Assembly (NCBI RefSeq): GCF_001027285.1
Contig: NZ_CP011509.1
Span: 7,340,501-7,404,500 of the forward strand
Source: Archangium gephyra
GTDB lineage: Bacteria > Myxococcota > Myxococcia > Myxococcales > Myxococcaceae
Length of the DNA: 64,000 nucleotides
Direction of reading: 5' to 3'
Shown here: piece by piece, positions 13,301-24,960 of the stretch
Layout of the letters: each line of letters starts with the position of its first letter
Position numbering within the stretch: position 1 is the first letter of the stretch
Made by a program: the position numbers and the translations under genes
The notes under the pieces: model-generated
Seen by the model: the letters and a program-made list of their open reading frames with translations, nothing else
Databases searched by the model: none
Told to the model about the DNA's origin: nothing

Positions 13301-16300
13301 GCGCCATGGAACGGGTCCGGAATGAAGCGCTCGGCCGTCAGCTCCGGGCGCCCGAGGTAGCCCCGCGTCACGCCCTCCCCGCCCACGTACAGCTCTCCCC
13401 TCACGCCCACCGCCACCGGCCGCAGGTCCGCGTCGAGCACGTAGGCACTCGCCCCCGCCAGCGGCCCTCCAATGGGCACCACCGCCGCGTCCGGCGGGCA
13501 CTTCGCCAGCGTCGCGTAGATGGAGATCTCCGTGGGGCCGTACGCGTTGACGAAGAGCCGCCCCGCTCCCCAGCGTCTCGGCAGCCTCGGACCGCAGGCC
13601 TCGCCCGCCACCATCACCGACTCCAGGGCGGGCAGCGCCTCGACAGGCGTCGCCTCCAACACCGAGGGCGTGAGCACGGCCGTGGTCACCCGCTCCTCGC
13701 GCAGCACGCGCAACAGATCCGCGCCCGGCATCAACGCCTCGCGCGAAGCCATGACCAGCGCCGCGCCGTCGCTCAGCGCGCCGAAGATCTCGAACACGGA
13801 CACGTCGAAGCTCGCCGAGGCGAACTGCAGCACCCGCTTGCCCGGCCCGATGGCCCAGGCCTCTCGCGAGGCCCTCACGGTGTTGCTCGCGCCCCGGTGC
13901 TCCACCAGCACGCCCTTGGGCCTGCCCGTCGAGCCCGACGTATAGATGACATAGGCGAGCTGCTCCGGACGCACCTCCACCCCGGGAGACGTCCTCGGCG
14001 CGCGTGCGAGCGTCTCACGCTCCGCCTCCGCGTCCAGCAGCACCCGCCGCACGTCCTGCCCTTCCAGCCATGCGGCCGTGCGCTCCTGGGCGATCACCCC
14101 GGAGGCGCCACTGTCCTCCAGCAGGGAGCGGAGCCGCGCCGCCGGCCACGCCGGATCCACCGGCACATACGCACCGCCCGCCTTGAGCACGCCCAGCATG
14201 GCGATGATCAGCTCCGGAGAGCGCTCCAGGCACAGCACCACCCGGGACTCCTCCCTCACGCCGAGCCCGCGCAGGTGGTGCGCGAGTTGGTTGGCCCGTG
14301 CGTCCAGCTCTCCGTAGGTGAGCCGCTCCTTCCCGAAGAGGATCGCCTCCGCCTCCGGGGCCACCGCCGCCCGCTCCTCGAAACGCCGGTGCAGCAGGCC
14401 GGTCTCCGCCGCGGGCACCTCGGCTCCACTCCACTCCCGCAGCAGCCGGCGCCGCTCGGACGCGTCCACCGGAGACAGCTCACCCAGCCGCTGGCCGGGC
14501 CGGGCCACCATGGACTCCAGCAGGTGGCGCAACTGCTCCAGGAGCCGTCCGGCATGCGCCGCGTCGAACCGTGCCGTGTCGTAGGCCAGGTGAAGCGGCA
14601 GCTCCCGCGCGGGCGACGCGATGAGCGTCAACGGGTGGTGATCCGACTCCAACGAGCGGACATCGCGCACCTCCAGCGAGGGCAGCGACGCCGTGAGCGC
14701 CGCATCCACCGGATAGTTCTCGAAGATGACGAGGCTCTCGAAGAGCGGCGTCCCTGCGGGGACCTCGCTCCAACGCCGCACCTTCACCAGCGGCGAGTGC
14801 TCGTGCTGCCGCATCTCCAGCAGCCACGACTGGAGGCGCTGGAGCCACGGGACGAGAAGCTCCTCCTGGGCCAGACGCACGCGCACCGGCAGCGTGTTGA
14901 TGAAGAGGCCCACCATGCCCTCCACTCCGGACAGCTCCGGCGGGCGGCCGGATACGGTGGTGCCGAAGACGACGTCCTTCGTCCCCGCATGGTGACCGAG
15001 CAGCAGCGCCCAGGCGCCCTGCACCACGGTGTTGAGCGTGAGGCCCTGCTGGCGCGCGAACGCGTTCAGCGCCTCGGTGGTGACGGCGGACAGGTGGAGC
15101 TGCCGCGTGGCCCTGCCGGCCGCGGGCCCTTCCAGGCTCGCGGTGCCCCGGCCTGGATCGGTGGGCTCGGAGAAGCCCGCGAGCGAGCGGCGCCAGAAGC
15201 GCTCGGACTCCTCCAGGTTCCGCGACTGGATCCAGCCGATGTAATCGCCGTAGGGCCGCGTCTGCTCCAGCCTCGGCGCCTGCCCCCGGGAGAGCTGCTC
15301 GTAGAGGCCGAAGACCTGCTTGATCAGGAGGGGAACGGACCAGCCATCCAGCAGCAGGTGGTGGTGACTGAAGACGAAACGGTACACCGCGTCCCCGGTG
15401 CGCAGCAGGGCCAGGCGGCTCAAGGGCGGCGAGGACAGCTCGAAGCTCCGGCGGCGATCCGCCTCCAGCCACGTGGCGAAGCGCGACTCCTGCTCGGAGA
15501 CCGCCACCTCACGCCAGTCCTCCTGGACGAGCGGCAGCTCCGCCTCGCGGAACACCACCTGCAGGGGCTCGTCGACACCCTCCCAGACGATGGCCGTCCG
15601 GAGGATGGAGTGCGCCTCCCCCACCTGCCGCCAGGCTCGCGTGAAGGCGGAGAGATCCAACACACCGCGCAGCTCGCAGACGAGCTGGTTGAAGTACAGG
15701 CCGCCCCCCTGCTCGCGCAGGACGTGGAAGAGCATTCCCTGCTGCAACGGGGAGAGCGGGTACAGGTCCTCGAGATTCCGGCCCCGCGCGCCGCCCCGGG
15801 ACACACGCTCCACCAGCCCATCCAGCTGCTTCTGCCCGAGCCGTGCCAACGGGAAGTCCGCCGGCGTGAGGAGGCTCGCCGCGTCCTCGGCGGTGCAGCG
15901 CGCGAGGAGGGCTCGCAGGGCATCCAGGAAGCCGCGAGCCAGGGACTCCAGCGTCTCCTTCCGGTAGAGGTGCTCGCCGTAGGCCCAGGACACCTGGAGG
16001 CGGCCTCCGGACACGAGGGCATTCACGCCGATCCGATGGGAGCGGCGGTCCCTCGGGTCCTGGGTGGGTCCCACGAACTCGGAGGTCAGCGCGAGCGGCG
16101 ACTCCGGCGGCAGCACGTGGTCGAGCTGCCCCAGGTAGTTGAAGGACACCTCCGCGGCAGGGAGCGCACGCAGGCGGGCGGCCAGCGCCTCGTCCTTCGA
16201 CAGGTAGCGCAGCACGCCGAAGCCCAGGCCCCGGCGCGGAATGCGGCGGAGGGTCTCCTTGACGGCCCGCAGCCCCGACTCGGGCGTCTGGCCATCCCCC

Positions 16301-19300
16301 GTCTCGAGCAGCACAGGGTACAGGCTGGTGAACCAGCCCACCGTGCGCGACAGGTCCACGCCCTCGAGCACGTCCTCGCGCCCGTGGCCCTCCAGATCCA
16401 CCTGCAGGCACGGCACGCCCGTCCAGCGCCGGAAGGACTCCGCCAGCGCCGCCAGCAGCACTTCCTCCACGCGCGCGCGCCACGCACGCGGCACTTCCTG
16501 GAGGAGCAACCGCGTCTCCTCCGCGTCGAGCTCCACCCGCACCATGCGCGCGGAGCCCTCGGAGTCCTCGCCGCCAGGCAATTCCACCGGCAGGCGCGAG
16601 ACACGCTCCCAGGGCAGCCCCAGCCAGTACTCCGCCTCCTCCCGCATGGCCGGCGTCTGGGCATACGCCTCCAACCGCTCCGCCCATTGCTGGAAGGAGG
16701 TGGTCTTCGGCGGCAGCCGCACCGGCCCGCCCGCCTGGAGCTGGGCTCCCGCCGTGACGAGGTCCGTCAGCAGCACCCGCCACGAGACGCCGTCCACCAC
16801 GAGGTGGTGGATGACGAGCAACAACCGCCTCGGCTCCCCCACGCCAAGGTCGTACAGCACCGCGCGCGCGAGCGTCCCCTCCTGGAGATTCAGAGAGGCC
16901 TGCATCCTCGCGGCATGGGCCTCCAGGGCTTCCCGGCGTCCAGCGGGAGCCACGCCGGAGAGGTCCACACGCTCCAGCGGGAAGCGGCCCCCGGAGCCTC
17001 CGTGCTCCTGGCTCCACCCCCCACCATTCCGGGAGAAGCGCAGGCGCAGCACGTCGTGGTGCTGGCTCAGGTGCTGGAGCGCCTGCTCGAGCAGCGCCAC
17101 GTCCCACGGCTCGCGCAACGCGAAGAGCAGTGCCTGGTTGTAGTGGTGCGGATTCACCCGCTCCTGCTCGAAGAACCAGCGCTGGATGGGCGTGGACACC
17201 ACCGGCCCCGTCACCAGCGACTGCTCGGCGGTGACTCCGGGCGCCGAGCCGGCCACCGCCGCGAGCCGGGCGATCGTCTTGTGCGAGAACAGCTGCTTCG
17301 CGGTGATGTGGACTCCCGCCTGCGCGGCTCGGGAGATGATCTGGATGGCGAGGATGGAGTCGCCACCCAGCTCGAAGAAGTCATCGTGGATGCCCACCCG
17401 CTCGTGCCCGAGCACCTGCGCCCAGGTCTCCGCCAGCTTCCGCTCCACCTCGCCACGGGGAGCGACGAAGGCTCGGGACTGCTCCGCGTGCGGGGCGTCC
17501 GGGGCCGGCAGCGCCTTGCGATCCACCTTGCCGTTGGGCGAGAGCGGCAAGGCCTCCAGCGCCACGAAGGCCGCGGGGACCATGTGCGCGGGCAGCTCCC
17601 GCTCGAGGAAGGCCCGCAGGACGTCCGAGCCTGGCGCTCGCGGCTCGCCCGTCACGTACGCCACCAGCCGCCGGACGCCGGGGTTGTCCTCGCGGACCAC
17701 CACCACCGCCTCGCGCACCGCCGGGTGCTTCGCCAGCGCCGCTTCCACCTCTCCCAGCTCCACGCGGAAGCCGCGCACCTTCACCTGCGCGTCCCGCCGC
17801 CCCAGGAACTCCACGCTCCCGTCCGGCAGGTAGCGGGCCAGGTCCCCCGTCCGGTACAGCCTCGCGCCGGGAGAGCCGCTGAAGGGATGGGGAATGAAGC
17901 GCTCCGCCGTCAGCTCCGGCCGGCGCAGATAGCCGCGCGCCAGACCCTCGCCGCCGAGGAACAGCTCGCCCGGAACGCCCACCGGCACCGGCTGGAGCGA
18001 CGCATCCAGCAGGTACAGCTGCGTGTTGGCGATGGGGCGGCCGATGGGGACCGTCGGCCCCGAGCCAGGAGACGGGCAACGCGCGAAGGTGGCGTCGATG
18101 GTGGCCTCGGTGGGGCCGTACAGATTGACCAGGGTGGCCGAGGGCAATTGTGCACGCAGCCGGTGCTCCAGCTCGACGGGCAGCGCCTCGCCGCCGCAGA
18201 AGAGCCAGCGCAGGCTCGTGGCCCGGGACAGCCCCTTCTCCTCCAGCAGCACCCGCAGCAGCGACGGGACGAGCTGGAGCACCGTCACCTGCCCGCGCGT
18301 CACCGCCTCCAGGAGCGCGACGCCGTCCCGGTGTGCGTCGGGAGCGGCGATGACCAGCCGTCCGCCGGACATGAGCGGGGCCCAGCACTCCCAGACGGAG
18401 GCATCGAAGCTGAGCGGCGTCTTCTGCAGCACCCGATCCGCCGGCCCGAGACCGAACGCGGAGAGGATCCACGCCATGTGGTTGCCCAGCGCGCGGTGCG
18501 TGATGACGGCGCCCTTGGGCTGGCCGGTGGAGCCGGAGGTGTAGATGACGTAGGCCGCGCTATCGGAATGCACGCCCGCGTCCGGCGCGTCCGCGCTCAG
18601 GCGCGAGAGCTCCTGCCCCTCCGAGTCCAGGCAGAGCACCGGCGTGCCCTTCGGTTCGAGCCGCTCGAGCAGGTGCCGCTGGGTGAGCAGCACGGCGGGC
18701 GCGGAGTCCTCCAGCATGAAGGCCAGCCGCGCGGGGGGATAGCCGGGATCCAACGGCACGTAGGCACCGCCGGCCTTGAGGATGCCGAGCAGCCCCACCG
18801 CCATCTCCAGCGAGCGCTCCACGCACAGCCCCACCCGCGTCTCGGGGCCCACGCCGCGCTCGCGCAACGCGTGGGCGAGCTGGTTGGCGCGCCGGTCCAG
18901 CTCCCGGTACGTGAGCCGCTGTCCCTCGAACTCCACCGCCACCGCGTCCGGCGTCCGCTCCACCTGGGCCTCGACGAGCTGGTGGAGGCAGCGCTCACGA
19001 GGGTACTCGGCCCGCGTGTCGTTCCACTCCACCAGGAGCTGGTGCCGCTCCCGCTCGGAGAGCAGCGGGAGCCCGGCCAGTGGCCGCTCGGGCCAGGTGG
19101 CCATGGACTCCAGCAGGTGACGGAGCTGCCCCAGCATCCGGTCGATGTGGGCCGCATCGAAGCGCGCGCACTCGTGAGCGAGCTCCAGCCGCAACTCACG
19201 CCCCGGCACGGCGGTGAGCGTCAGCGGATGGTGGTCCGCCTCGACGGCGCGCACGTCCCGCACCTCCAGCGACGGCAACGACGCGGTGAGGGCCGCATCC

Positions 19301-20382
19301 ACCGGGTAGTTCTCGAAAACGAGCAGGCTCTCGAAGAGCGGTGTGCCCGGTGGGACGTCACTCCAGCGCTGCACCTTCACCAGCGGTGAGTGCTCGTGCT
19401 GCCGCATCTCCAGCAGCCACGCCTGGAGATTCTTCAACCAGGTGACGAGCGGCTCGTCCGCGGGCAGGCGCACGCGCACCGGGAGCGTGTTGATGAAGAG
19501 GCCCACCATGCCCTCCACGCCGGACAGCTCCGGCGGGCGGCCCGAGACGGTGGTGCCAAAGACGACGTCCTTCGTCCCCGCATGGTGGCCGAGCAGCAAC
19601 GCCCACGCGCCCTGCACCACGGTGTTGAGCGTGAGCCCCTGCTGGCGCGCGAGCGCATTCAGCGCCTCGGTGGTAGCGGCGGAGAGATGGACCCTCCGGG
19701 AGGCGCGGCCCGACGCCGGTGAACCGTCCAGGCCCGGGAAGCCCCGCCCCAGGGAGGTGGGCTCGGAGAAGCCCGCGAGCGAGCGGCGCCAGAAGCGCTC
19801 CGAGTCCTCCAGCCCTCGCTCTTGAATCCACTCGATGTAATCGCCGTAGGGCCGCGCCTGTTCCACGCGCGGTGTGAAGCCCCGGACGAGGCTCTCGTAG
19901 AGGACGAAGACCTGTTTGATGAGGAGGGGAACGGACCACCCGTCCAGCAGGATGTGGTGGTGGCTGAAGACGAAGCGGTACGCCGCGTCCCCGGTGCGCA
20001 GCAGCGACAGGCGCAGCAGGGGCGGCGTGCCGAGATCCACGCCCCGGCGGCGATCCGCCTCCAGCCACGCGGTGAAGCGCGTCTCCTGCTCCGCCACCGG
20101 AGTCCCGCGCCAGTCCTCCTGCTCGAGCGGCAGTTCCACCTCGTTGAGCACCACCTGGAGGGGCTCGTCGACGTCCTCCCAGACGATGGCCGTGCGGAGG
20201 ATGGGGAACGCCGCCACCGCCCGCCGCCAGGCTTCCGTGAACGCCGGAAGATTCAGCGCCCCGCGCAGCTCGCAGGAGAGCTGGTTGAAGTACAGGCCAG
20301 TGCCCTGCTCCTGGAGGACGTGGAAGAGCATCCCCTGCTGCAGCGGGGAGAGCGGGTACAGGTTCTCGATGTTGTCGCTCAT
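481..20382 (-). CDS. Six-module NRPS with terminal thioesterase (third assembly-line gene)
   Basis: Predicted protein of 6633 residues, the end of a lipopeptide assembly line. Domain order with approximate residues: C-A-T-E (1-1530), C-A-T (1530-2630), C-A-T (2630-3695), C-T (3695-4255), C-A-T (4255-5300), C-A-T (5300-6340), TE (6350-6633). I chose ATG 20382 ([16 protein letters not shown]) over the longer open frame to 20580, because it begins exactly at the C domain and overlaps the upstream stop as ATGA, which implies translational coupling. The extra 66 residues would be Arg/Gly/Pro-rich shadow sequence. Carrier serines sit in LGGDS (twice) and LGGHS/LGGQS (four times). The first three C domains are of the D-peptide-accepting type (SPLQ-G-LFH), the last three are LCL-like (SFAQQRLWF). 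Modules are described separately below. Confidence 0.95.
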   Translation of the reverse strand: MSDNIENLYPLSPLQQGMLFHVLQEQGTGLYFNQLSCELRGALNLPAFTEAWRRAVAAFPILRTAIVWEDVDEPLQVVLNEVELPLEQEDWRGTPVAEQETRFTAWLEADRRRGVDLGTPPLLRLSLLRTGDAAYRFVFSHHHILLDGWSVPLLIKQVFVLYESLVRGFTPRVEQARPYGDYIEWIQERGLEDSERFWRRSLAGFSEPTSLGRGFPGLDGSPASGRASRRVHLSAATTEALNALARQQGLTLNTVVQGAWALLLGHHAGTKDVVFGTTVSGRPPELSGVEGMVGLFINTLPVRVRLPADEPLVTWLKNLQAWLLEMRQHEHSPLVKVQRWSDVPPGTPLFESLLVFENYPVDAALTASLPSLEVRDVRAVEADHHPLTLTAVPGRELRLELAHECARFDAAHIDRMLGQLRHLLESMATWPERPLAGLPLLSERERHQLLVEWNDTRAEYPRERCLHQLVEAQVERTPDAVAVEFEGQRLTYRELDRRANQLAHALRERGVGPETRVGLCVERSLEMAVGLLGILKAGGAYVPLDPGYPPARLAFMLEDSAPAVLLTQRHLLERLEPKGTPVLCLDSEGQELSRLSADAPDAGVHSDSAAYVIYTSGSTGQPKGAVITHRALGNHMAWILSAFGLGPADRVLQKTPLSFDASVWECWAPLMSGGRLVIAAPDAHRDGVALLEAVTRGQVTVLQLVPSLLRVLLEEKGLSRATSLRWLFCGGEALPVELEHRLRAQLPSATLVNLYGPTEATIDATFARCPSPGSGPTVPIGRPIANTQLYLLDASLQPVPVGVPGELFLGGEGLARGYLRRPELTAERFIPHPFSGSPGARLYRTGDLARYLPDGSVEFLGRRDAQVKVRGFRVELGEVEAALAKHPAVREAVVVVREDNPGVRRLVAYVTGEPRAPGSDVLRAFLERELPAHMVPAAFVALEALPLSPNGKVDRKALPAPDAPHAEQSRAFVAPRGEVERKLAETWAQVLGHERVGIHDDFFELGGDSILAIQIISRAAQAGVHITAKQLFSHKTIARLAAVAGSAPGVTAEQSLVTGPVVSTPIQRWFFEQERVNPHHYNQALLFALREPWDVALLEQALQHLSQHHDVLRLRFSRNGGGWSQEHGGSGGRFPLERVDLSGVAPAGRREALEAHAARMQASLNLQEGTLARAVLYDLGVGEPRRLLLVIHHLVVDGVSWRVLLTDLVTAGAQLQAGGPVRLPPKTTSFQQWAERLEAYAQTPAMREEAEYWLGLPWERVSRLPVELPGGEDSEGSARMVRVELDAEETRLLLQEVPRAWRARVEEVLLAALAESFRRWTGVPCLQVDLEGHGREDVLEGVDLSRTVGWFTSLYPVLLETGDGQTPESGLRAVKETLRRIPRRGLGFGVLRYLSKDEALAARLRALPAAEVSFNYLGQLDHVLPPESPLALTSEFVGPTQDPRDRRSHRIGVNALVSGGRLQVSWAYGEHLYRKETLESLARGFLDALRALLARCTAEDAASLLTPADFPLARLGQKQLDGLVERVSRGGARGRNLEDLYPLSPLQQGMLFHVLREQGGGLYFNQLVCELRGVLDLSAFTRAWRQVGEAHSILRTAIVWEGVDEPLQVVFREAELPLVQEDWREVAVSEQESRFATWLEADRRRSFELSSPPLSRLALLRTGDAVYRFVFSHHHLLLDGWSVPLLIKQVFGLYEQLSRGQAPRLEQTRPYGDYIGWIQSRNLEESERFWRRSLAGFSEPTDPGRGTASLEGPAAGRATRQLHLSAVTTEALNAFARQQGLTLNTVVQGAWALLLGHHAGTKDVVFGTTVSGRPPELSGVEGMVGLFINTLPVRVRLAQEELLVPWLQRLQSWLLEMRQHEHSPLVKVRRWSEVPAGTPLFESLVIFENYPVDAALTASLPSLEVRDVRSLESDHHPLTLIASPARELPLHLAYDTARFDAAHAGRLLEQLRHLLESMVARPGQRLGELSPVDASERRRLLREWSGAEVPAAETGLLHRRFEERAAVAPEAEAILFGKERLTYGELDARANQLAHHLRGLGVREESRVVLCLERSPELIIAMLGVLKAGGAYVPVDPAWPAARLRSLLEDSGASGVIAQERTAAWLEGQDVRRVLLDAEAERETLARAPRTSPGVEVRPEQLAYVIYTSGSTGRPKGVLVEHRGASNTVRASREAWAIGPGKRVLQFASASFDVSVFEIFGALSDGAALVMASREALMPGADLLRVLREERVTTAVLTPSVLEATPVEALPALESVMVAGEACGPRLPRRWGAGRLFVNAYGPTEISIYATLAKCPPDAAVVPIGGPLAGASAYVLDADLRPVAVGVRGELYVGGEGVTRGYLGRPELTAERFIPDPFHGAPGARLYRTGDVVRWLPDGQLEFLGRADEQVKLRGFRIELGEIEAALGEEPSVAEAVVVLRKRAGGDPWLVAYVVPTSPRPPGEGRGEGATAPGLDPSHLRAFLGQRIPEYMVPAVFVPLNALPRTTSGKVDRKALPAPEQAREKPTTHEPPRTPEERVLAEAWEQVLGHERVGIHDDFFELGGDSILAIRIISRAAQAGVHITAKQLFSQPTIARLAAVAGAASSQSLEPVARARASEGRDHFTPSDFPLVKLGQQELDALVERVARGDASRRRNIEDLYPLSPLQKGLLFHVLHASSADMYLNQLSWELEGPLDVTAVARAWQETVDRHTSLRTGFLWEGLEEPLQVVMRHAQLPIHSEDWREVPSSEFEARFAAWIAEDRRQGFELERAPLLRLALLRVGERAWRIVFSYSHLVLDGWSMPLLLGEVFTRYGSLALGGTRSWPEAPAYRDFIAWLQGQELDAAREFWRESLAGFTSPTQVSVDRGPVPGGVPVRRERKARLTSGQIAALQEFSRRQKVTLSTCLMGVWALLLRHHAGEDDVVFGNTVSGRPATLPGVEETIGMFINTLPVRARVVRGKPVGEWLRELQGWLLEMRQHDYSPLVEVRRWSEVPSGTPLFESLVVVENLRVDEALEGGLGKETGLEVRDLRSFELDSFPLVLIANPHQGLELHLYHDESRIDGADAQRLLEHFQRLLGQLVESAERPVEELSPLGEEERQRVLREWNATAVAREGSSGLTALLEAQVARTPEAVAVGMGPARLTFRELDARANQVAHRLRRMGVGPDVRVGLCVERSVELVVGLWGILKAGGAYVPLDPAYPPERLRYMLEDSGAGVVVTAGEAAGGLVGPGQVLLRLDAEREALRAEPETPVPGGAGPEHLAYAIYTSGSTGRPKAVMVRQGAVANLIEALHRAVYAPLGPGQRVSVNGSVSFDTSVKQLFQVLRGHMLDLTPEPVRFDGEELRGYLERQEVDVFDCTPSQLQLLLETGWLEKASRPITLLVGGEAISETLWRRLAASRTVRTFNVYGPTECTVDATVCPVTEEYGRPVLGRPIENVRLYVLDRDGQPVGVGVPGELFIGGAGLARGYLGRPEATAERFVPDAFSGEPGARLYRTGDRARWLSNGTVEFLGRVDFQVKLRGHRIELGEVEVALREQPEVREAVAAVREYGPGDQRLVAYVVPTSPRPPGEGRGEGATVPGLDLSELRARLRQRLPEPMIPAAIVELPAFPLTPSGKVDRKALPLPGALQGTVGFTAPRTDTERKLAELWSRTLGVERVGVTDSFFELGGHSLLATQLVSRVRVTFGVELPLRAVFESPTLEALARRVEEVPRMAASAAVPPPLVAHRGPKEVALSFAQQRLWFLERLRPGSVAYTIPYGVRLTGTLELAALERALETIVQRHEVLRTVFGEHEGMPVARVAERMKVPLGRVELSGLGVDEREAEVLRLAELEARKPFALAEGPLLRTVLLRLGDSEHVLLLTVHHIVTDGWSTGIFLRELAVLYAAFTRGEPGPLEELPLQYSDYAKWQREWLKGEVLEEQLAYWRQRLAGSPPVLNLPLDRPRAEEPEFHAGTRPFSLSGERLARLEALGRREGSSLFMVLLAGFQAVLAHWSGQEDVVVGTPVAGRTRAEVEGLIGFFVNTLVLRTDVSGAPSFRELLGRVREVALGAYAHQDVPFEKLVEELKPVRDVRYTPLFQVMFSLQNLPRAPLELPGLTLTGLETVTGSSKFDLSLSLEEGAGGVRGQLLYNARLFDEGTAARWMTELETLLGAVAMEPDQPLPRLLGEGTGARPMPPPPLLPAHPARLGYVEPEGPVAPTLARIWRELLRVERVGMHDGFFDLGGHSLLATQLVSRVRKELGVEVPLRALFDAPTLGALAARITAVGGASAAAASLVRAVDMDEPPPLSFAQQRLWFMDQLQSESTAYNIPYALRLEGRLEREALERALEEVVRRHEVLRASFKSHEGEPVMHLAEAPRLPLQPVDLSEMDAEQRRGAVEWYASEESSRPFELSRAPLLRATLVRLGEREHVLLLTVHHIVFDGWSAGILFRELAALYEAFRRGEPSPLPELPLRYSDYARWQRGWLKGEVLEAQLAYWRQRLGGSPPVLDLPLDKPRPAQRSPRAGRVPVVLSRELSEALEALAQREGCSLFMVLLAGFQALLARWSGQEDVVVGTPVAGRTRVEVEGLIGLFVNTLVLRTDVSGAPSFRELLARVREVALGAYAHQDVPFEKLVEELKPERESGHSPLFQVLFVMENLPAREVSLPELKLSTVEQEGLEAKLDLTLGFTRTPEGLRGLFLYDAALFEPETLHRLARHLERLLSVVARAPEQRVMDVELLVGEERARVLEEWSQGPRVEGAQEGLGQVLELQAARTPEALAVEGSGRRLSYRELEERARSLAHRLRREGVGPEARVGVLLEKSVEAVVAFWGVQLAGGVYVPLEAVLPAERLEWMARDAGVRAVVTLRGLEARCQLPEGVSVVRLEELEEASGALEAGVQPGNACYILYTSGSTGRPKGVVVTHEGACDLVHGKLRAFGVGAEGRVMQLASLGFDASIWEYLMAMAVGAALYMPAGGRVPLGEELRRELEEGGVTVVTLPPSVLALLPDEGLEHLRVVMSVGEACPAELVERWAPGRRFVNGYGPTEASVCVTWEECEPGGGRPGIGGPLGNVRAYVLDGAMRPVPTGVAGELYLGGPGLARGYVGRPELTAERFVPDALSGEPGARLYRTGDVVRWRADGRLDFLGRVDAQVKVNGVRIEPGEVEAALRELAGARQAHVKAWKGPSGESRLVAYVVPGEATPREERDVRALLRQRLAEVMVPSAFVWLEALPLTPSGKVDGRALPAPEEVRPEGRHSVAPRNELERELAHLWEELLGVHPVGVTDSFFDLGGHSLLATQLVSRVRKELGVEVPLQAVFDAPTLEALAAYITAVGGAASAVVPLVRALDTDGPPPLSFAQQRLWFLEQFQPGNTAYNIPVALRLEGPLDTAALERALEEVVRRHEVLQAIIESRGGEPVLRFSGPLRLPLEPMDLSALDVGPRSEAVERLASEESHRPFELSRGPLLRATLLRLGEREHVLLLTVHHIVFDGWSAGILFRELAALYDAFCRGEPSPLPELPLRYSDHARWQREWLKGEVLEEQLAYWKRRLAGSPPVLDLPLDRPRPAQRSRRAGQVPVVLSRELSEALEALAQREGCSLFMVLLAGFQALLARWSGQEDVVVGTPVAGRTRVEVEGLIGLFVNTLVLRTDVSGAPSFRELLGRVREVALGAYAHQDVPFEKLVEELKPERELRHSPLFQVMFVLQNTPGHGVSLRELKLSPVEREGPAAKLDLTLGLTPTPEGLRGAFSYDTSLFEPETLHRLARHLERLLSEVVRAPEQRVVDVELLVGEERARVLEEWSRGPRVEGAQEGLGQVLELQAARTPEALAVEGSGQRLSYRELEQRARGLAHRLRREGVGPEVRVGVLLEKSVEAVVAFWGVQLAGGVYVPLEAVLPAERLEWMARDAGVRAVVTKRGLEDRSRLPEGVPVVVLEEVGGEAGPLESGVRAGNAAYVLYTSGSTGRPKGVVVTHEGACDLIPGKARAFGVGAESRVMQLASLGFDASIWEYLLTVSVGAALYVPAGGRVPLGEELRRELVEGGVTVLTLPPSVLALLPDEGLEHLRVVMVAGEACPAELVERWGRSRRLVNGYGPTEVSVLATWEECEPGEARPPIGGPLANTQAYVLDRAMRPVPPGVAGELYLGGPGLARGYVGRPELTAERFVPNPFGREPGERLYRTGDVVRWRADGRLDFLGRVDAQVKVNGVRVEPGEVEAALRELAGAKQAHVRAWKSPSGETRLVAYVVPAESTPREEREVRARLRRRLAEAMVPSAFVWLDALPLTSSGKVDGRALPAPGEVHREGRASVPPRDELERELARVWEEVLGVHAVGVTDSFFELGGQSLLAVRLVARLRERLGRTVPLAALFEGPTIEALAARLRAGTPASVQGNRVTLQPEGTGTPVFWVHPVGGNVLCYAELARHLGTGRPFHALQATGLDGSEAPLTRVEDMARRYLEQVRAVQPEGPYLLGGWSLGGTVAYEMARELRRQGQEVALLVLLDSFAPAGQPAPEPDPATLLAGFAADLARSAGRELSLTPESLAGLSPEEQLRTLWTRAHEAGLLPPGAGLEELRVLLEVARANLRAVAGYSPEPHEGRMLLLRARDARKGIEVDATHGWGRLAATGLTVEDIPGDHHGILRAPHVHELAERLTRWLAEAERAESGHGERGTG
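1340..4480 (-). other. NRPS module 10: C-A-T
   Basis: Last extension module. C domain [10 protein letters not shown] domain with [13 protein letters not shown] domain [11 protein letters not shown] near residue 6305. Specificity residues read D-A-W-S-M-A-G-V-L-K; not assignable with confidence. The A10 core reads SGKVDGRAL, with the catalytic Lys kept and the following Arg changed to Gly, as in modules 1 and 9. Large stretches match module 9 at the DNA level with an offset near 3.15 kb. Confidence 0.8.
1450..7760 (-). repeat. Tandem module duplication (modules 9 and 10)
   Basis: Two adjacent copies of about 3.15 kb, roughly 1450-4620 and 4600-7760, encode C-A-T modules 10 and 9. Long runs match almost base for base, for example around 2850-3100 against 5990-6240 and around 3540-3700 against 6690-6850. 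Differences are scattered. The C domain of module 8 shares part of the same sequence. Confidence 0.8.
4480..7620 (-). other. NRPS module 9: C-A-T
   Basis: LCL C domain (HHIVFDGWS), A domain and T domain (LGGHSLLA). Core specificity residues read D-A-W-S-M-V-G-V-C-K. This resembles the aromatic codes (Phe DAWTVAAVCK), so a bulky hydrophobic or aromatic residue is a weak guess. The A8 core is the variant [15 protein letters not shown] instead of [15 protein letters not shown], shared with modules 1 and 10. DNA is very similar to module 10, consistent with recent module duplication or gene conversion. Confidence 0.8.
7620..9300 (-). other. NRPS module 8: C-T without an adenylation domain
   Basis: A complete LCL-type C domain (HHIVTDGWS near residue 3847) is followed, after a proline-rich linker, by a full T domain ([11 protein letters not shown] near 4208). 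There is no adenylation domain between them: none of the A3, A5 or A8 cores appear, and the gap is only about 60 residues. The carrier serine is intact. Either the module is skipped, or its carrier is loaded in trans or by another A domain of the line. The DNA is continuous with no frameshift, so this is not a reading-frame artefact. Confidence 0.85.
9300..12490 (-). other. NRPS module 7: C-A-T, Glu-like specificity
   Basis: The C domain is DCL-like ([14 protein letters not shown]), but its His motif reads SHLVLDGWS: the first His is Ser while the second, catalytic His is kept. The A domain core residues read D-T-K-S-L-G-V-V-D-K, near the glutamate code DAKDLGVVDK from surfactin synthetase, so Glu-like is a tentative call. 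The invariant A10 lysine is present (SGKVDRKAL). A second in-frame REP-like repeat lies at 9695-9747, in the same place as in module 6. The T domain is LGGHSLLA. Confidence 0.8.
9695..9747 (-). repeat. REP-like repeat translated inside module 7 A domain
   Basis: A 53-base element starting AACCCGGGAACCG and ending in CGGAGGGCGAGGGGA, containing the imperfect hairpin CCCTCTCCC-GGA-GGGCGAGGG. Read in frame on the minus strand it gives [12 protein letters not shown], a low-complexity insert between cores A8 and A10 of the A domain. It matches 13019-13071 with one difference and an intergenic copy at 62571-62622. Confidence 0.88.
12490..15780 (-). other. NRPS module 6: C-A-T with an epimerase-deletion scar
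   Basis: The C domain ([11 protein letters not shown]) is nearly the same as that of module 5. The A domain core residues read D-V-F-S-M-A-A-I-Y-K, which I cannot assign. The T domain keeps the LGGDS form typical before an E domain, but no E domain follows. Instead the chain runs within about 60 residues into [16 protein letters not shown] and then the next C domain. That peptide normally marks the far end of an E domain (module 5 has [16 protein letters not shown] there). A REP-like repeat is translated inside the A domain at 13019-13071. Confidence 0.82.
13019..13071 (-). repeat. REP-like repeat translated inside module 6 A domain
   Basis: Same 53-base element as at 9695-9747, with one base changed (AACCCGGGAGCCG). 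It sits at the same place in the A domain, right after VAYVVP, and is read in frame. The flanking bases are also similar between the two modules, so one insertion followed by module duplication or gene conversion is the simplest history. Confidence 0.88.
15780..20382 (-). other. NRPS module 5: C-A-T-E
   Basis: The C domain has [11 protein letters not shown] near residue 141, the DCL type that accepts a D-residue, which fits the E domain ending the previous protein. The A domain has [11 protein letters not shown] near 617. By alignment to GrsA I read the specificity residues as D-A-W-S-F-G-L-I-D-K, close to the known glutamine code DAWQFGLIDK, so Gln-like is the best guess. The T domain has LGGDS near 1007, the form usual before an epimerase. 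The E domain has [10 protein letters not shown] near 1195, a VEGHGRE-type block and NYLGQ. The residue is therefore expected to be D-configured. Confidence 0.85.
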
Positions 20383-23300
20383 TGGGTCTTCTTGCCGAAC
20401 CGTGCGGAAAGCTTGTCGAGTTGGGACTGCTTCACCTTGGCCATCGGGAAGTCGGAGGGCGTGTGGCCTCCGGCCTCGGGGGACTGGCAGTGCGCGATCA
20501 GCTCGCGCAACCGCTCCAGGAAGTCCGCCGCGAGCTTCTCGACGGTCTCCCGGCGGTGAATCGACTCCCCATACGTCCACGTCATCTGGAGGCGGCCGCC
20601 CACCACGGCGCCCACCACGTCGAGCAGGTACGGCCTGCGGGTACGAGGCCCACGCTGCGGGCCCATGCCCTCGGGCGCGAGCGCGAGCATCCCGTTCCCG
20701 TTCAGCGCCCCGTCCACCTGTCCGAGGTAGTTGAAGCTCAGCTCGGCCCGGGGCAACCCCGCCAGCCCGGCGTCCTCGGCCAGGTGGCGCAGCAGCCCAT
20801 ACCCCATGCCCTTGGAGGGCACGGCGCGGAGCGACTCCTTCACGTCCCGCAGCGTCTCACCCGGGCCCGCGGCCTGCCGCGCCTCCAGCAGCGCCGGGAA
20901 GAACGTGGTGAACCAGCCCACCGTGCGCGAGACGTCCAGGCCCGCGAGCAGCTCCTCGCGCCCGTGGCCCTCCACGTCCACCAGCACCAGCGGGTTGCCG
21001 GACCAGCGCCCCACCGTCCGCGCCAGCGCCGTGAGCAGCGCGTCGTTGATCTGCGAGTGGTACGCCTTCGGCACGTCCTGCAGCAGCGCGCGCGTCTCCT
21101 CGGCGGTGAGGCTCAGGCTCACGCCGCGTGCCGTGCCCTCGAGGTTCTCCCCTCCCGGTGAATCCACTGGCAGCCGCGTCACGCGGGCCCAGGGACGCGC
21201 CAGCCACCAGGAGCGCTCGGCGTCGAGCTTGCCGGAGCGAGCGTGCTCGGAGAGGCCATGGGCCCAGGCCTGGAAGGAGGTGGTCTTCGGCGGCAGTGCC
21301 ACCGGAGCGCCCGCCGCGAGCCGCTGGTACGTCCCCAGCAAATCCTCCAGGAGGATGCGCCAGGAGACGCCATCCACCAGCAGGTGATGCAGCACGAGCA
21401 GCAGCCGCCCGGACTGTCCCGACCCAAGGTCGAACAACACGGCCCGGAGCAGCGGCCCCTCCTCCAACCGGAGTGAGCTCTGCGCCTCCGTGGCCCGCCG
21501 CTCCAGCTCAGCGGTCCGCGCCTCGGGAGCCACGCCGGACAGGTCCACGCGCTCCAGCCGCACGGGCTCGCCCGGGGGCGCGCACACCTGCCGCCAGCCC
21601 GCCTCCGTGCGAGCGAAGCGCAGCCGCAACGCGTCGTGGTGCTCGACCACGAGTCCCAGCGTGCGCTCCAGCAGCGCCGCGTCCAGGGCCGTGCGCACCT
21701 CCAGGAAGAGCGACATGTTCCAGTGGTGGGGCTCCGCCGGAGACTGCGCGAAGAACCAGCGCTGGATGGGGCTCAGCGCCACCGGGCCCGTCACCGGCCC
21801 CTGCTCGGCCTGCACGGCGAGCCGCGTGTTCGCCACCGCCGCGAGCCGGGCCACCGTGGGGTTCTGGAACACCTGGCGCGGAGACAGCTCGATGCCGGCC
21901 CGGCCCGCACGCGTGACGATCTGGATGCTGAGGATGGAGTCCCCTCCCAGCTCGAAGAAGTTGTCATCCACGCCCACGCGCTCCACGCCGAGCACCTCGC
22001 ACCAGATGCGCGCGAGCTGCGTCTCCAGCTCGTTGCGCGGTGCCACGTACGCGGCGCTCCGCACGGCGGTCTGGAGCTCCGGGGCCGGAAGAGCACCCAG
22101 GTCCACCTTGCCGTTGCGCGTGCGCGGCAGGGACTCGCGCTCCACGAAGGCGGACGGCACCATGTACTCGGGGAGCCGCTCGCGCAGGAAGGCGCGCAGC
22201 GCGTCCGGAGTGGGCCCCGGGCGCTGGTGCGGCACGACGTAGCCCACGAGCCGCCTGCCACCCCGCCCGTCCTCGCGAGCGGCCACCGCCACCTCGCGCA
22301 GTCCGGAGTGGGCGGCGAGCGCCACTTCCACCTCGCCCGTCTCGATGCGGAAGCCCCGCACCTTCACCTGTCCGTCCTGGCGTCCGAGGAACTCGAGCAC
22401 CCCGTCCTTCCGCCAGCGCACGCGATCTCCCGTGCGGTACAGCCGCGCGCCGGGGCTCGTATCGAACGGATCCGCCACGAAGCGCTCGGAGGTGAGTTCG
22501 GGCCGCCCGAGGTAGCCACGCGCCACGCCCGCACCGCCGACGTACAGCTCGCCCGGCACGCCCACGGGGACGGGCTGGAGGCGCTCGCTGAGCACGTACA
22601 CCCGGGCACCGGGGATGGCACGGCCGATGGGCACGGGTCCCAGGTCCGAGGGATCCACCTTGTGCACGGTGCTCCAGATGGTGGCCTCGGTGGGGCCGTA
22701 CTCGTTGAAGAGGGCCGTGCCAGGCAGGGCCTCGTGGTGGGCACGGACCAGGTCACGCGGGCAGGCCTCGCCGCCGACGGTCACGGCCCGCAGGCTGGAG
22801 AGCCCACCAGCCGGAGCCGCCGCGAGGATCTGCGCGTACAGCACCGGCACGCCAATGAGGTGCGTGACGCCGTGCCGCGCGAGGGACGCGGCCAGCTCGC
22901 GCGGATCATCCATGACGCCGGAGTCCGGGAAGCGCAGCGTGCCGCCGTGGAGCAGCGTCCAGAACAGGCCGGCGAGCGAGGCATCGAAGGTGAACGGCGA
23001 TAGCGGGACACAGACGCCCGGAGTCCCATACACCTCGAAGCGGGCCCGGGTGGCGTGCGCGAGCTGGCGGTGCTCCACCACCACGCCCTTGGGCTTGCCC
23101 GTGGAGCCGGAGGTGAAGAGCACGTAGGCCGCGTGATGGGGCTCGGGGCGCGACGTGAGAGGCACGGAGGGCTCGGACGCCGCGGACTCCACGGCGAGCA
23201 CGGTCCTTCCCGCTCCCGCGAACCGGCCCGTCATGGCCTCCCGGGTGAGCACCACGCGTGCCCCCGCGTCCTCGAGCACGAGCCGCAACCGCTCCGGCGG

Positions 23301-24960
23301 GCTCGAGAGATCCAACGGGAGCCAGGCGCCACCGGCCGCGAGCGTGCCCAGGATCGAGGACACGACGTCCGTGGGGCGCTCCATCGCGAGGGCCACCACG
23401 CACTCGGAACCCACGCCCTGCCGCCGCAGCAGCGAGGCGATGCGCCAGGCCCGGGCGGCCAGCTCACGGTACGAGAGCACCTCTCCGGCATCGGCCACGG
23501 CGGGCGCGTCCGGAGTCCGGGCCACCTGGGCCTCGAAGAGCTCGAGCACGGTGGCGGAAGACGCGGGCACGTGAGGCGGATTCCACTCCACCAGGAGCTG
23601 GCGGCGCTCCGCCTCGGACAGGAGTGTCAGCGCGGAGAGCCGGTGCTCTGGAGCCGCGGCGATGCCCTCGAGCAGGCGCAGGAAGTGGCCGCCCAGGCGG
23701 GCGATGGTCTCCGCGTCGAAGAGGTCGGTGTTGTACTCGAGGCCGCCCCACAGGCCGTCCGGCGTCTCGCGTAGCTCCAGCGCGAGGTCCAGCTTGGCGG
23801 CGCCCACGTGGAGGTCCATGCCGCTCAGGGTGAGGCCCGCGAGCTTCACGGTGGGCATGGGAACGTTGTGGAGCACCAACAGCGTCTGGAAGATGGGCGA
23901 GTGGCCCAGGTCACGCGAGACGTGCAGCGCGTCGACCAGCTTCTCGAAGGGGACCTCCTGGTGGGCGAAGCCCTCCAGGGCGGTGCGGCGGACGCGGCCG
24001 AGCAGCTCCACGAAGGACGGATCCCCGGAGAGATCGGCGCGCAGGGGCAGCGAGTTGATGAAGCAGCCCACGAGGGGCTCGAGCTCGGGACGGCTGCGGC
24101 CGGCCACGGCGGTGCCCACCGCGAAGTCCTCCTGGCCGCTGTAACGGGACAGGAGCAGCTGGTAGGCGGCCATGAGCACCATGAAGGGCGTGGCGCCCTC
24201 GCGCTTCGCGAGCGCCCCCAACGCCTCGGACACGCTCCGGGGCACGGTGAAGCGGTGCTGCGCGCCCCGGTAGGACTGCACCGCCGGCCGGGGCTTGTCG
24301 GTGGAGAGCCGCAGCACCGGCACGTCGGCCAGCGTCTGCTTCCACCAGGACAGCTCCTTCTCCAGCGTGGGCCCGCGCAGCCACTCGTGCTGCCACGCGG
24401 CGTAATCCACGTACTGCACGGGCAGCTCTGGCAGCGGCGAGGCGGCGCCCGAGACGAAGGCGGCGTAGAGGACCGCCAGCTCCTTCAACATCACGCCCGC
24501 GGACCAGCCATCGGAGACGATGTGGTGCGGGGTGACGAGCAGCACGTGCTCCGTGTCCTCGATGCGCAGCAGCGCCGCGCGAATCAGCGGACCGGCCGCG
24601 AGCTCGAAGGGCCGCCGGGCCTCTTCACGGGCCCACTCGACGATCGCCGCGTCACGGTCTCCCTCCGCCTCCAGCCGCACCACCGGCAGGGGCACGGACA
24701 GGGCTTCGGCGATGCGCTGCACGGGGCCGGAGTCCTCCAGGGCGAAGGTGGTGCGGAGCGCCTCGTGACGGCGGACCACCTCGTTGAGGGCGCGCTCCAG
24801 CGCGGCGGCATTGAGGGGCCCGCTGAGCCGCAGCGCGGACGGGTTGTTGTAGGCCACGTTCCCCGGCTCGAGCTGATCCAGGTACCACAGCCGCTGCTGG
24901 GAGAAGCTGAGGGGCAGCGGCCGATCGCGCGGCACGCGGGCGATGGAGGGCGGTCCCTCG
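20379..24960 (-). other. NRPS module 4: C-A-T-E
   Basis: Canonical LCL C domain ([19 protein letters not shown] near residue 2405). A domain with [12 protein letters not shown] near 2877; specificity residues read D-A-A-L-T-G-E-I-W-K, not assignable. T domain LGGDSILS near 3262. E domain with [10 protein letters not shown] near 3449, [15 protein letters not shown] and NYLGQ. The residue should leave as the D-form, which fits the DCL-type C domain that opens the next protein. Confidence 0.85.

Noticed and set aside
13006-19389. Very long plus-strand open frame (over 2100 codons) opposite the NRPS
   Set aside because: It is the antisense shadow of conserved NRPS modules in high-GC DNA; the translation is rich in His, Arg, Gln and Pro with no domain pattern. 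The same holds for the long plus-strand frames at 7183-12489, 23808-29267, 4036-7086 and 562-3939.
20383-20580. Longer N-terminus for the third NRPS protein
   Set aside because: The extra 66 residues lie within the end of the upstream E domain in another frame, have no domain character, and an ATGA overlap marks the better start.
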